Source: an uncultured Bariatricus sp.
Lineage (GTDB): Bacteria > Bacillota > Clostridia > Lachnospirales > Lachnospiraceae
Direction: 5' to 3'
DNA: 64,000 nt
Assembly: GCA_934307065.1 (NCBI GenBank)
Contig: CAKRCD010000005.1
Coordinates: forward strand, 1 to 64,000
In this document: piece after piece, positions 15,670 to 24,721 of the stretch
How positions within the stretch are numbered: position 1 is the first letter of the stretch
Layout of the letters: the number at the start of each line of letters is the position of its first letter
Program-made: the position numbers and the translations under genes
Notes under the pieces: model-generated
What the model was told of the DNA's origin: nothing
Seen by the model: the letters and a program-made list of their open reading frames with translations, nothing else
Database searches by the model: none

Positions 15670-18279
15670 ATGAAGAAACAACAAGTATGTGCTTTATTGT
15701 GCGTTGCTGCAATGAGTGCCACAAGTGTAATGCCTGCGATGGCAGCAGATGCAGCGCTTCCTGAAGAAGCAGTGACTGTACAGAGTGAGACAGACACTGC
15801 AGGTGAAACAGAAGAAGTTCAGGAAGAAGTAGCACCGGAAGCATCTGAAGAAGCCGGGGAAGCGGAAGAAGCAGGAGAAGTCCAGGAAGAAGTTCAGCAG
15901 GAAGAAGAACAGCAGACTGCAGAAGGTCTGAATGATGCTGGTACAACCATACAGGATGGCTGGAGTGTAGATGAGGATGGAAACACCTGTTACTACAAGG
16001 ACGGAGTGAAACTTACCGGTCAGGTCGCAGAAATCGCAGATGAAGACGGTACTGTTTATGGATACTATTTTGAGGATGATGGTGCTTTATTTACAGATGG
16101 CACACGATGGATTTCATTCTATGATGAGGAACATGAGTGGCATCAGGAACATATCTGTGCAGATGAGTCAGGTCATTTAATGAAAGGCTGGGTAGGTTCC
16201 CAATATTATGGGGACGACTACTTCATGTATCGTGATGAATTGCTGGAAGAAGATGGAAAATTATATTATCTTGATGAAAATGGGGATCTTGTAAGAAATC
16301 AGGATATTGTAGTAGACGATGAGTTCTATCACGCAGATGGAAATGGTGTTCTGGCTGTTATGGATGTATCTGCGAAGAGTGGCTGGCAGTGTATTGGTGA
16401 TTATTGGTATTATTTCAAAGATGGCGGAGTATTAAAGGATACATTTGAAACTATTAACGGAAGTAAATACCATTTTGAATCTGATGGTAAGATGACAACC
16501 GGACGTTTCTGGACAGATGGAATGTATTATTTAGCAGAGCAGGGAGGACAGATTGTAACAGCTACAGGCTGGTATTATTCAAAACAGGCAGGAAAATGGT
16601 ACTGGTTTGATGAAAACGGTAATGTGGCCGGTAATGACCTGCTGACAATTGGAGGACAGAAGTACTATTTTGATGATAATGGTACTATGCAGACTGGTGC
16701 ATTCTGGGCAAATTATCCGGGAGATAATCAGTGGGTTTATAAAAAACTGTTTGCCAATGCTTCCGGTGCGATCGTTACAACACCGGGATGGCAGTCACAA
16801 GGCGGTTTCTGGTATTATGTAAAGGATAACGGAGAGGCTGCTGCGAATGAACTGATAGAGAATATTAATGGAAGTTCTTATTACTTTAACTATGAAGGCG
16901 TGATGCAGACCGGTATGATTCGTACATATGTGAATGGCGAGTTACATTCCTATATAACAAATGCAAGTGGTGCGATTGTAAAAGGCGGCTGGATTAAAGA
17001 AGGGTTTGAATGGTATTATACGGATGTAGATGGCAATATTTGCAAAAACCAGTGGATTGGAAACTGTTACGTTACTTCAGAAGGTACAATGGCAGTTGGC
17101 GAGACAGAAATTGATGGAACAATCTATGTGTTTGATGAAAACGGTTATAAGCAGACTGTAATTGGAGAGCAGAGTGGCTGGAAACTGGCAGACGGTACAT
17201 GGTATTATTATACAGCAGACGGAGAACCATATAATGGTTGGTTGAATCATACTTATTATATTGAGGATGGCCGGATGGTTACCAATGAAATAGTTCCGGC
17301 CGAACACAGCGTAGGTGATTATTCAGTGGACAGCACCTATTCTTATGTTGAGGCAGATGGTGTAATCGCTTCAGGCTGGATAAAAGCATGGTATAGTTGG
17401 AAATATGCAGAAAAGGATGCAGAAACCGGGGATCTTGTTCTGGTAAAAGATGGCTGGAAAAAGATTGGAGATACATGGTATTATTTTGATGATACGCAAA
17501 TGATTTTTGGTACAATTGTAGAAATTGATGGACAACTGAGCCAGTTCGCAGCAAACGGTGCATGGCAGGGTTATGTGTCAGGAGCAGGATGGAAACAGTC
17601 CTCATTCGGTGACTGGTATTATTTGAATGCTGATGGTACGCTGAACAGAGAACGAAAGAAAGAAATTGGCGGGCTTACTTACTATTTCGATTATGACGGA
17701 ATGATGTATAAGAACCAGCCTTTTAGTGACGATGCAACAGGCAAGTGCTTCTGGATTAATGCAAATGGAAACAGAGATACCAAGGATGGTTGGAAACTGT
17801 CTGATTATGACACCTGGTTCTATGTTGAAAATGGTTATCTGGTAGGAGAAGGTGAAAAGGTTGTTAATGGGGCAGTATATTATTTCAATACGGACGGCTC
17901 TATGACTACTGGTATGCGGTATCAGAATGGTAAATACTATATCTATGGCGCAAACGGTGGTAAAACCGAGGCTGTTTCAGGCTGGTATTCAGGGGTTCAA
18001 TATGGCGAGACAGTATGGTATTATTTCAAAAATGGACAGCCATATACTGGATATGTAGGAAGCTACTATATAGAGTATGGAAGAATGATTACCGGTTTAC
18101 GTCATAGTGGAAGCGGTGCCTATATGTTCGATGAAAATGGACATTTATTTACCAACGGATGGATTTATCGTTGGGGTGCATGGTATTATGCCGGAAACAC
18201 TGGAAGAATCTACACTGGAGAATGGAATATTGGTGGAACAAGATACATATTCAATAGTGAAGGTGAATGGGTTAAATAA
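15670..18279 (+). CDS. Large secreted choline-binding repeat protein (paralogue A)
   Basis: 869 residues. The ATG at 15652 is part of the GAGGAGG ribosome-binding site; the ATG at 15670 has normal spacing and matches the start of the downstream paralogue, so it is preferred. Residues 1-28 are a signal peptide (cleavage after PAMA). Residues 29-90 are Glu/Gln-rich and low-complexity. The rest is CW_binding_1-type repeats with longer inserts (GWKKIGDTWYYFDD, AANGAWQGYV), with no recognisable catalytic domain. Many repeats are degenerate, so part of this region may form an independent binding surface. Probably a wall-bound surface protein of unknown function. Confidence 0.82.
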   Translation: MKKQQVCALLCVAAMSATSVMPAMAADAALPEEAVTVQSETDTAGETEEVQEEVAPEASEEAGEAEEAGEVQEEVQQEEEQQTAEGLNDAGTTIQDGWSVDEDGNTCYYKDGVKLTGQVAEIADEDGTVYGYYFEDDGALFTDGTRWISFYDEEHEWHQEHICADESGHLMKGWVGSQYYGDDYFMYRDELLEEDGKLYYLDENGDLVRNQDIVVDDEFYHADGNGVLAVMDVSAKSGWQCIGDYWYYFKDGGVLKDTFETINGSKYHFESDGKMTTGRFWTDGMYYLAEQGGQIVTATGWYYSKQAGKWYWFDENGNVAGNDLLTIGGQKYYFDDNGTMQTGAFWANYPGDNQWVYKKLFANASGAIVTTPGWQSQGGFWYYVKDNGEAAANELIENINGSSYYFNYEGVMQTGMIRTYVNGELHSYITNASGAIVKGGWIKEGFEWYYTDVDGNICKNQWIGNCYVTSEGTMAVGETEIDGTIYVFDENGYKQTVIGEQSGWKLADGTWYYYTADGEPYNGWLNHTYYIEDGRMVTNEIVPAEHSVGDYSVDSTYSYVEADGVIASGWIKAWYSWKYAEKDAETGDLVLVKDGWKKIGDTWYYFDDTQMIFGTIVEIDGQLSQFAANGAWQGYVSGAGWKQSSFGDWYYLNADGTLNRERKKEIGGLTYYFDYDGMMYKNQPFSDDATGKCFWINANGNRDTKDGWKLSDYDTWFYVENGYLVGEGEKVVNGAVYYFNTDGSMTTGMRYQNGKYYIYGANGGKTEAVSGWYSGVQYGETVWYYFKNGQPYTGYVGSYYIEYGRMITGLRHSGSGAYMFDENGHLFTNGWIYRWGAWYYAGNTGRIYTGEWNIGGTRYIFNSEGEWVK

Positions 18280-18296
18280 TTGGAATATTGTGTGGG

Positions 18297-18329
18297 AGGA
18301 CTGCTGCAGGAATGCAGCAGTCCTTTTTA
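18297..18329 (+). terminator. Terminator of paralogue A
   Basis: Perfect 11-bp stem AGGACTGCTGC (18297-18307) with GCAGCAGTCCT (18314-18324) and a T run. The same block recurs after paralogue B. Confidence 0.9.
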
Positions 18330-18450
18330 TGTAAACAAATAATTAACAGAATACTCTGAAAAAAGATAGAAAAGTTTGAAAAAACTTTCAATGCAATTAA
18401 ATGTATGTTAATATAAACGTAAGTATGTCAATTATGAGGAGGTAAAGGGA

Positions 18451-20514
18451 ATGAAAAGACAGAAAGTATGCGCTTTATTGTGTGTTGCAGTAATGAGTGC
18501 GACTAATATAATGCCGGCAATGGCGGCAGATGCAGCACTTCCTGAAGAAACAGTGGCTGTACAGAATGAAACAGATGCTGCAGGGGAACCAGAAGAAGTG
18601 CAGGAAGAAGAACCAGCGGAAAGTACAGAGGAAACGGAAGAAACAGGTGAAAATCAGGAAGAGGAAATCCAGCTGGAGGAAGAAGAAAAAAGTGCGGATG
18701 GTTTAAATAATGATGGTGAAACATTTAACCAGGATAGCGAAATTGTGGATGAAGAAGTACTTACAGAGACATCTGCATTTGCTGAAACTGGCTGGCAATT
18801 TACAAATGGTTATTGGTATTATTTTCAAAATGGCGAGATATTGAAAGATACCTTTGAAACAATTAATGGAAACAAATATTATTTCCGGTACGATGGTAAG
18901 ATGAAGACAGGATGTTTTCAAGTAAATTGTCAGGAAGGAAATGAGTGGGTTGATAAAACGTTTTATGCAAATGCATCTGGTGCTGTTATTGAAACCCCAG
19001 GATGGCAGTCACAAGGCGGGGCATGGTATTATGTAAAAGAAAATGGAGAAGCTGCCTGTGGTGAACTGGTAGAAAACATTAATGGAAATGCCTATTATTT
19101 TAATAGTGAAGGCGTTATGCAGACGGGACGGATTTGGAGTTATAATGACGATGAAGAACTAGATTATGTGACAAATTCGAGTGGTGCGATTGTAAAAGGC
19201 GGCTGGGTCAAAGATGGGTTCGACTGGTATTATACAGATACAGATGGCGCAATATGTACAGACCAGTGGATTGGCGACTTTTATGTTAATAGTGGCGGTG
19301 TCATGGCAGTCGGTGAGACTATTATTGATGGGAAAATCTACATTTTTGATGAAAATGGTTATAAACAAGCGGTTATCGGAGAACAGAATGGGTGGAAACT
19401 GGTTGATGGTACGTGGTATTACGCAGAAAACGGAGAGCCATACAATGGCTGGTTAAATCATACCTATTATATCAAAAATGGGGAAATGCATACAAATGCT
19501 CAAGTTCCGGCAGAATATAGTGAAGTTGATAAGAATGGATATCCGGTAGACGGAAGATACTCTTATGTTGGCTATGATGGAGTTATTGTTTCTGGCTGGA
19601 TATATACAGCAAAGGGATGGATGTATGCAGAAAAAAATACAGACAAAGGCGATTCTGCTATCGTTAAAAATGGCTGGAGAGCGATTGGAGGAGTCTGGTA
19701 TTATTTTAGAAATGGATACATGCTTTCTAATGTAATCAAAGAAATTGATGAAAAACTAAGTCTGTTTGCAACAAGTGGTGCATGGCAGGGATATGTGTCA
19801 GAAACAGGATGGAAACAAGTGCAATCTGGGGACTGGTATTATATTAACGAAGATGGTACAGTTGCAAATAGTGGACGAGTAATCAATGGAGAAACCTATT
19901 ATTTTAATTATGATGGAGTAATGCTTAAAAATGAAGCTTTCTTCGATACAAATATTAGAAAATATATCTGGGTGAATTGCAATGGTACCCGGGATTACCA
20001 GAATGGATGGAAACAGGCTGATTATAATAAGCATCTCTGGTATTATGCTGAGAATGGTTATCTTGTAGAAGGTGCAAAAGTCATTAACGGGGTTGAATAC
20101 TATTTCAGTGAAGACGGCTCGATATTCAATGACTGCATAAGATATGATAATATTCAGGAACGTTTTTTCTTGTATGATGGAGATGGAAGAACAATAGAGG
20201 TTACATCAGGATGGCATGCAACCACTTTTGATGGTCGGACAAATTGGTACTATTTTCGAAATGGAAAACCGGTAGATGGATATTTCGGAAATTATTATTT
20301 GGACAACGGACGAATGCTAAATTGGCTCTATTTTAACATTAATACGTATTCTCATTACATATATGATGAAAAAGGACATTTGGTTACAAATGGATGGGTA
20401 TATCGTCTGGGTTCATGGTTTTATGCCGGAAAGACAGGAAGATTGTACACTGGAGAATGGTATATTGGCGGAAAGAAATACATATTCAACAGCTACGGTG
20501 AATGGGTTAAATAA
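18451..20514 (+). CDS. Secreted choline-binding repeat protein (paralogue B)
   Basis: 687 residues with GAGGAGG upstream. The signal peptide (MKRQKVCALLCVAVMSATNI...) and Glu-rich linker are close copies of those in paralogue A, as are many repeats (GWKQVQSGDWYYINEDGT, ending FNSYGEWVK against FNSEGEWVK). It is shorter because several N-terminal repeats are absent. No catalytic domain. Both flanks are also shared with A, indicating a whole-gene tandem duplication followed by divergence. Confidence 0.82.
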   Translation: MKRQKVCALLCVAVMSATNIMPAMAADAALPEETVAVQNETDAAGEPEEVQEEEPAESTEETEETGENQEEEIQLEEEEKSADGLNNDGETFNQDSEIVDEEVLTETSAFAETGWQFTNGYWYYFQNGEILKDTFETINGNKYYFRYDGKMKTGCFQVNCQEGNEWVDKTFYANASGAVIETPGWQSQGGAWYYVKENGEAACGELVENINGNAYYFNSEGVMQTGRIWSYNDDEELDYVTNSSGAIVKGGWVKDGFDWYYTDTDGAICTDQWIGDFYVNSGGVMAVGETIIDGKIYIFDENGYKQAVIGEQNGWKLVDGTWYYAENGEPYNGWLNHTYYIKNGEMHTNAQVPAEYSEVDKNGYPVDGRYSYVGYDGVIVSGWIYTAKGWMYAEKNTDKGDSAIVKNGWRAIGGVWYYFRNGYMLSNVIKEIDEKLSLFATSGAWQGYVSETGWKQVQSGDWYYINEDGTVANSGRVINGETYYFNYDGVMLKNEAFFDTNIRKYIWVNCNGTRDYQNGWKQADYNKHLWYYAENGYLVEGAKVINGVEYYFSEDGSIFNDCIRYDNIQERFFLYDGDGRTIEVTSGWHATTFDGRTNWYYFRNGKPVDGYFGNYYLDNGRMLNWLYFNINTYSHYIYDEKGHLVTNGWVYRLGSWFYAGKTGRLYTGEWYIGGKKYIFNSYGEWVK

Positions 20515-20531
20515 TTGGAATATTGTGTGGG

Positions 20532-20566
20532 AGGACTGCTGCAGGAATGTGGCAGTCCTTTTTATG
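20532..20566 (+). terminator. Terminator of paralogue B
   Basis: Stem AGGACTGC (20532-20539) with GCAGTCCT (20552-20559), then TTTTTAT; a diverged copy of the terminator at 18297. Confidence 0.85.
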
Positions 20567-20717
20567 CAAGAGTGTAATGAAAAAAAGTTGTAATGAAAAA
20601 GAACAGATAGCGTCGGATAAAAGTAGACTTCTATGTCGAAAAGAGGTATAATAAGAAAAGATATATGCATTTTGCAGTTATCAAACTAAAGAAGATGAAA
20701 GTGAGAAGAGAAAACCC

Positions 20718-22232
20718 ATGAAGAAAATGAGAAAAATTTTAGCACTGATTCTGACAGTATGTTTTATATTACCATGTTTCCCAATAACTTCGTTTGCAGC
20801 AAGCGGCATTATTTTCTTTACTGATTTAGAGACTGCAGTGGGAGAGACATTTACGGTTACAGGAACTGTGGTTACAAAGAATGATGTTCTTGGAAAAGCA
20901 ACTGTACAGATGTCTTATGATACCGGTTATCTTCGGTTTGTTGAAGGTAATGGCGTAACCCAGAATTCAGAGGGACAGCTCACCTATACAGGTTCTGGAG
21001 ATGGAAGCAGTGACAGAGTGGAATTTACAATGCAGTTTCAGGCACTTGCACAAGGAACCACAAGAATAGAGCAGGGAACAGCTACCGTAACGAACAAGCG
21101 AAATGCAGCCGTAACCTGTGAGGCAGGGTATGCAGATATCAAGATTGCAGAAGGCGATCCAAGCAAGATTGAAAGTTCCGGCGCATCATCATCAGATGGC
21201 ATTGAGATTGGTGGAACCGCATATACAATTTCCACTTCGTTTTCCGAATCTTCTGTTCCGGCAGGTTTTATGGCAAGCGAAGTTACATACAAGGATGCCA
21301 CATATCAGGGAATTATTCAGCAGAACGGAACAGTACAGGGATTATATTTAACCAGCAGCGAGGGAAAGAGTGCATTCTTTTTATATAACGCAACAAAAGA
21401 CAGCTTTTATCCATGCGAAGAAATTATGATTTCTGAAGATAAGTCCATTGTTATGCTGGCTGATACAGCAGGAATTACTTTAAAGAAGCGATATGATGAA
21501 GCAAGTATGTCGATTAATGGTATAGAATTTCCGGTATGGCTTGTGCCGGACAGAGATAACTTTTACGTAGTATATGTTTCTGATAATGAAGGAAAGAGCG
21601 GATTTTATCTTTATGATGCGCAGGAAAATACTTACCAGAGGGCTTATGATGTAGAAGCAAGTGAAGAAGTTGTTACAACTCAAAAGAGCGAGAGTACCCT
21701 GACAAAAATTTCAAATTTTGTATATGACCATTTTATCTGGATATTTGTTGGAGTGGCATGCGGTCTGGTAATTCTGCTTATTATTTTGATTACATTGGCT
21801 GTTAAGCTTCGGCATCGCAATTTAGAACTGGATGATTTATATGATGAATATGGTATTGATTTAGATGAAATACCAGAAAAGCCATCTAAGAAAGAAACGA
21901 AGAAAATTAAGAAACAGCCGAATCCAGCTGATGATAATTATCTGAATTATGATGATAATGAGACAGATTATGATGATGAGGATTTGTCAGACAATTACTT
22001 CGATGATGACGAAGATGATTTAGCTGATTTACGAGAATCGTTTGAGAAGAACGAGAAAAAGAATCAGAAAAATTATGATGCTTATTATAATGACGATGAT
22101 TTTGAAGACGATGACGAATATGAAGACGATGATGATTATGACGATTATGAGGAAGACTATGAGTCGGATGAAGATTTAAAGAAAAGTGTTAATTCAGATA
22201 CTTTTGAGATGGACTTTATAGACTTTGATTAA
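20718..22232 (+). CDS. Membrane protein with cohesin-like ectodomain and highly acidic cytoplasmic tail
   Basis: 504 residues. A signal peptide (to about SFAAS) is followed by a beta-rich domain, about residues 30-145 (GETFTVTGTVVTKNDVLGKA, TVQMSYDTGYLRFVEG, VEFTMQFQALAQGTT), with the pattern of cohesin/carbohydrate-binding-like domains. A second globular region covers about 155-320, then one membrane segment (about 338-362, IWIFVGVACGLVILLIILIT). The tail of about 140 residues begins KLRHRN, so it is cytoplasmic, and is dominated by Asp/Glu/Tyr stretches. The function is not known. No dockerin protein is seen in the window. Genes 3' are on the same strand with short gaps. Confidence 0.7.
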   Translation: MKKMRKILALILTVCFILPCFPITSFAASGIIFFTDLETAVGETFTVTGTVVTKNDVLGKATVQMSYDTGYLRFVEGNGVTQNSEGQLTYTGSGDGSSDRVEFTMQFQALAQGTTRIEQGTATVTNKRNAAVTCEAGYADIKIAEGDPSKIESSGASSSDGIEIGGTAYTISTSFSESSVPAGFMASEVTYKDATYQGIIQQNGTVQGLYLTSSEGKSAFFLYNATKDSFYPCEEIMISEDKSIVMLADTAGITLKKRYDEASMSINGIEFPVWLVPDRDNFYVVYVSDNEGKSGFYLYDAQENTYQRAYDVEASEEVVTTQKSESTLTKISNFVYDHFIWIFVGVACGLVILLIILITLAVKLRHRNLELDDLYDEYGIDLDEIPEKPSKKETKKIKKQPNPADDNYLNYDDNETDYDDEDLSDNYFDDDEDDLADLRESFEKNEKKNQKNYDAYYNDDDFEDDDEYEDDDDYDDYEEDYESDEDLKKSVNSDTFEMDFIDFD

Positions 22233-22266
22233 TTCCTGTAAATGAAAAAATATAAGAGGGAAAATT

Positions 22267-22458
22267 ATGGAACCAAAACGTTTATACCGATCAAAAACAG
22301 ACCGGATGATTTGTGGAGTATGCGGAGGTCTTGCAGAGTATTTTAATGTAGATGCGACACTTATCCGCCTGGGAGTGGCATTGGTTGGATGCGTGAGCTG
22401 CGGTACTGCACTGGTTGCTTATTTTGTATCAGCTGTGATTATTCCGGAAGAATCATAA
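22267..22458 (+). CDS. PspC-domain small membrane protein
   Basis: 63 residues. The whole protein matches the PspC domain: KRLYRSKTDRMICGVCGGLA, YFNVDATLIRLG and a hydrophobic helix ending VIIPEE. PspC proteins take part in envelope-stress responses in other bacteria. Its position just ahead of an HtrA protease is consistent with an envelope-stress role. AGAGGGAAAATT precedes the ATG. Confidence 0.85.
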   Translation: MEPKRLYRSKTDRMICGVCGGLAEYFNVDATLIRLGVALVGCVSCGTALVAYFVSAVIIPEES

Positions 22459-22479
22459 AAATGTAAATAAGAAAAATAA

Positions 22480-22572
22480 AAAACCCCTTTTCAAGCTTTT
22501 TTAAATGTTTCATCACAAATTAGTCACAATTGTGGAATAAACTATGAAACATAAGAAGCGGAAAGGGGTTTT
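22480..22572 (+). promoter_or_regulatory. Structured htrA leader able to pair with its ribosome-binding site
   Basis: AAAACCCCTTT (22480-22490) is complementary over 11 bp to AAAGGGGTTTT (22562-22572), which contains the htrA Shine-Dalgarno. Two further nested dyads lie inside: TGTTTCAT (22506-22513) with ATGAAACA (22544-22551), and CACAATTGTG (22525-22534). The folded form would hide the ribosome-binding site. Confidence 0.45.
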
Positions 22573-22576
22573 AATT

Positions 22577-23872
22577 ATGGAAAATCAATACAATTATTAT
22601 AAACCAGAAGATAACAATAATATGGACAATGGATATGGTTATCAACAGGGACCACAAGAGCCACAAAAGCCAAAGAAACCATTTCCTAAGAAAGCAGTTG
22701 CAATTGCACTGAGTGCTGTTTTAATCGGTGGACTGGCAGGAGCGGCATTTGAAGGAGGCAGTTATCTGACAAGTAAAGCACTTAACGGAAATGGTTCATC
22801 TACAACATCAACATCATCCAATAAAGTAGTGTCAAGTGCACAGCTTACTACTGCGAACAGCTCAGTTACATCGGACATTTCTACAATTGTAGAAAATGCA
22901 ATGCCATCTATTGTTTCCATTACAAATATGAGTGTGCAGAAAGTACAGAGTTTCTTCGGTGGCTATCAGGAAGTGCCAAGTGAAAGTGCCGGTTCTGGAA
23001 TCATTGTTGGACAGAATGATTCAGAACTTTTAATTGTGACAAATAACCATGTAGTAGAAAACAGTGAGACATTGACTGTAACTTTCTGTAATGAAGAAAG
23101 TATTGAAGCTTCTGTTAAGGGAACTGATTCAACAAGGGATTTAGCAGTAGTGGCTGTTCCGTTAGATTCTATTCCAGATGATACAATGAGCCAGATTAAG
23201 ACAGCAGTTATTGGCAATTCAGATTCTTTGAAAGTTGGTGAACCTGCAATTGCCATTGGCAATGCACTTGGATATGGACAATCTGTGACAACCGGTATCA
23301 TCAGTGCAAAAGAACGTTCGATTGAAGGTTACGATGGCTCATACATCCAGACTGATGCAGCAATCAATCCTGGAAACAGCGGTGGGGCTCTTTTGAATAT
23401 TAATGGTGAAGTAATTGGTATTAATTCTGCAAAAATCAGTGATTCTACTGTAGAAGGTATGGGATTTGCAATTCCGATTTCTGATGTAAGTGATATCATT
23501 CAGAATCTTATGAATAAAGAAACCAGAACAAAAGTTGCCGAAAACGAACAAGGTTATCTTGGAATCAAAGGTTATGATGTCAATGAGACTGGGGCTCAGA
23601 TGTATAACATGCCAACAGGGGTCTACATCGCAGAAGTAACCAAAAATGGGGCAGCAGACAAAGCCGGACTGTCAAAAGGTACCATTATTACAGCATTTGA
23701 CGGAAACAGTGTTACAAGTATGGATGGCTTGAAAGGACAGCTGGCTTATTACAAAGTAGGTGAAACGGTTACCATTACCGTTCAGGTTCCGGAAAATAAT
23801 GGAGAGTATACAGAATCTGAAGTGGAAGTAACACTTACAGAATCACCTTCAACTTCTACAAGCAGTAAGTAG
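22577..23872 (+). CDS. htrA: HtrA/DegP-family membrane-anchored serine protease with PDZ domain
   Basis: 431 residues from the ATG at 22577, 8 bases after AAAGGGG; an upstream in-frame ATG at 22544 has no ribosome-binding site. The N-terminus is cytoplasmic and Asn/Gln/Pro-rich, then one membrane segment (about residues 40-60), a Ser/Thr linker, and a trypsin-like domain with the triad His in TNNHVVEN, Asp in STRDLAVVAV and Ser268 in NPGNSGGALL. One PDZ domain follows (about 330-415, GVYIAEVTKNGAADKAGL). HtrA degrades or refolds damaged exported proteins outside the membrane, and would help where many secreted repeat proteins are made. Confidence 0.93.
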   Translation: MENQYNYYKPEDNNNMDNGYGYQQGPQEPQKPKKPFPKKAVAIALSAVLIGGLAGAAFEGGSYLTSKALNGNGSSTTSTSSNKVVSSAQLTTANSSVTSDISTIVENAMPSIVSITNMSVQKVQSFFGGYQEVPSESAGSGIIVGQNDSELLIVTNNHVVENSETLTVTFCNEESIEASVKGTDSTRDLAVVAVPLDSIPDDTMSQIKTAVIGNSDSLKVGEPAIAIGNALGYGQSVTTGIISAKERSIEGYDGSYIQTDAAINPGNSGGALLNINGEVIGINSAKISDSTVEGMGFAIPISDVSDIIQNLMNKETRTKVAENEQGYLGIKGYDVNETGAQMYNMPTGVYIAEVTKNGAADKAGLSKGTIITAFDGNSVTSMDGLKGQLAYYKVGETVTITVQVPENNGEYTESEVEVTLTESPSTSTSSK

Positions 23873-23967
23873 AAGATGGTGTAGTTGAAAGGGCATACCT
23901 GATAAAAGCACATTTTTGAATAATATCCATATGATAAAGTACAGACTGATAGAAAGGGGTATTATTC

Positions 23968-24219
23968 ATGCAGAATTATAAAGGTTGTGGAAATGTAAAT
24001 ATGAGGCGTGGAAATTGCGAGTGCGGAAGCAGAACAGAATGCGGCAGTACTCCGGTGTCCGCGCCTTGTTCTGTGAAAGAAAGAAAATCACTGGCGATGG
24101 CATATGTGCCGTGGCAGACTTGGGACAATATTTATAATGTAAGAATGGCATTGCAAAGAGGCACAATTTTTGCAGATTTAGATATGCCATTTTGTGGGAG
24201 AGGAGGGTGCAATTCATGA
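23968..24219 (+). CDS. cotJA: Spore coat associated protein CotJA
   Basis: 83 residues. After a Cys/Gly-rich N-terminus the C-terminal half matches CotJA: LAMAYVPWQTWDNIY, MALQRGTIFADLDMPF. In Bacillus the cotJ operon is made in the mother cell under sigma-E and its products enter the inner coat. It overlaps cotJB by four bases (ATGA). AAAGGGG precedes the ATG. Confidence 0.88.
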   Translation: MQNYKGCGNVNMRRGNCECGSRTECGSTPVSAPCSVKERKSLAMAYVPWQTWDNIYNVRMALQRGTIFADLDMPFCGRGGCNS

Positions 24220-24569
24220 GTTGCAGAGAGAATATGAACGAGTGCGGCAATATGAACGACAGACATAATATGAGTGACAGAAGCAGCATGAATGGAAGAA
24301 ATGGAATGCGTCCATGCCGAAGAGATTTGTTGAATGCGATTAATGAAGCCAGTTTTGCAGTGGATGATGTGAAATTATTCTTAGATACACATCCTGCCAA
24401 TCAGGAGGCAATGGAATTTTTTCAGGAAAATGTGCGCAAAAGAAATCAGTTGCTGGAAGAGTATTCCCGGTTTTATGGCCCGCTCATCGTGGATTTTGCA
24501 GATATGTCTTGTACAGACAGATGGAACTGGATTCAGGAACCATGGCCATGGCAGGAAGGAGGGTGTTAG
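24216..24569 (+). CDS. cotJB: Spore coat protein CotJB
   Basis: 117 residues from the ATG at 24216 (GAGAGGAGGG upstream, overlapping the cotJA stop). The C-terminal 80 residues match CotJB: LLNAINEASFAVDDVKLFLDTHP, a YSRFYGPLIVDF stretch and WNWIQEPWPWQ. The first 40 residues are Asn/Met/Arg/Ser-rich (NMNDRHNMSDRSSMNGRNGM) and look like an added low-complexity extension. Part of the cotJABC operon. Confidence 0.88.
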   Translation: MSCRENMNECGNMNDRHNMSDRSSMNGRNGMRPCRRDLLNAINEASFAVDDVKLFLDTHPANQEAMEFFQENVRKRNQLLEEYSRFYGPLIVDFADMSCTDRWNWIQEPWPWQEGGC

Positions 24570-24572
24570 TTT

Positions 24573-24686
24573 ATGTGGAATTATGAAAAACGTTTACAAT
24601 ATCCCGTAAAAATTACCCAGACCAATCCGAAGATGGCCCAGGTAATCATCAGTCAGTTCGGTGGACCGGATGGCAGTAACAGATGA
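24573..24686 (+). pseudogene. cotJC: 5' fragment of cotJC, interrupted by the prophage
   Basis: AGGAAGGAGGG leads into an ATG at 24573. The 37 residues MWNYEKRLQYPVKITQ...ISQFGGPDG match the N-terminus of CotJC, a manganese-catalase-like coat protein of about 190 residues, in which GG(P/A)DG is followed by ELAA.LRYL. Here the sequence changes immediately after GGPDG to SNR and a stop. Twenty-odd bases later the serine integrase module starts. The remaining 3' part of cotJC should lie beyond the right end of the prophage, outside the window. Confidence 0.9.
24660..24675. other. Probable attL (left prophage-chromosome junction) in cotJC
   Basis: Homology to cotJC ends within GGTGGACCGGATGG (about 24660-24672). 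Large serine integrases exchange strands at a 2-bp core within a roughly 40-50 bp attB, so the true core should be inside or next to this stretch. The exact dinucleotide cannot be set without attR. Confidence 0.6.
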
Positions 24687-24691
24687 TACGA

Positions 24692-24719
24692 GGAAAGCCC
24701 GCATTTTCGCGGGTTTTCC
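24692..24719. terminator. Terminator-like hairpin between attL and the integrase stop
   Basis: An 11-bp stem with one G-U pair: GGAAAGCCCGC (24692-24702) and GCGGGTTTTCC (24709-24719). It lies just after the integrase stop on the minus strand and just after the cotJC fragment on the plus strand. Confidence 0.6.
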
Positions 24720-24721
24720 CA

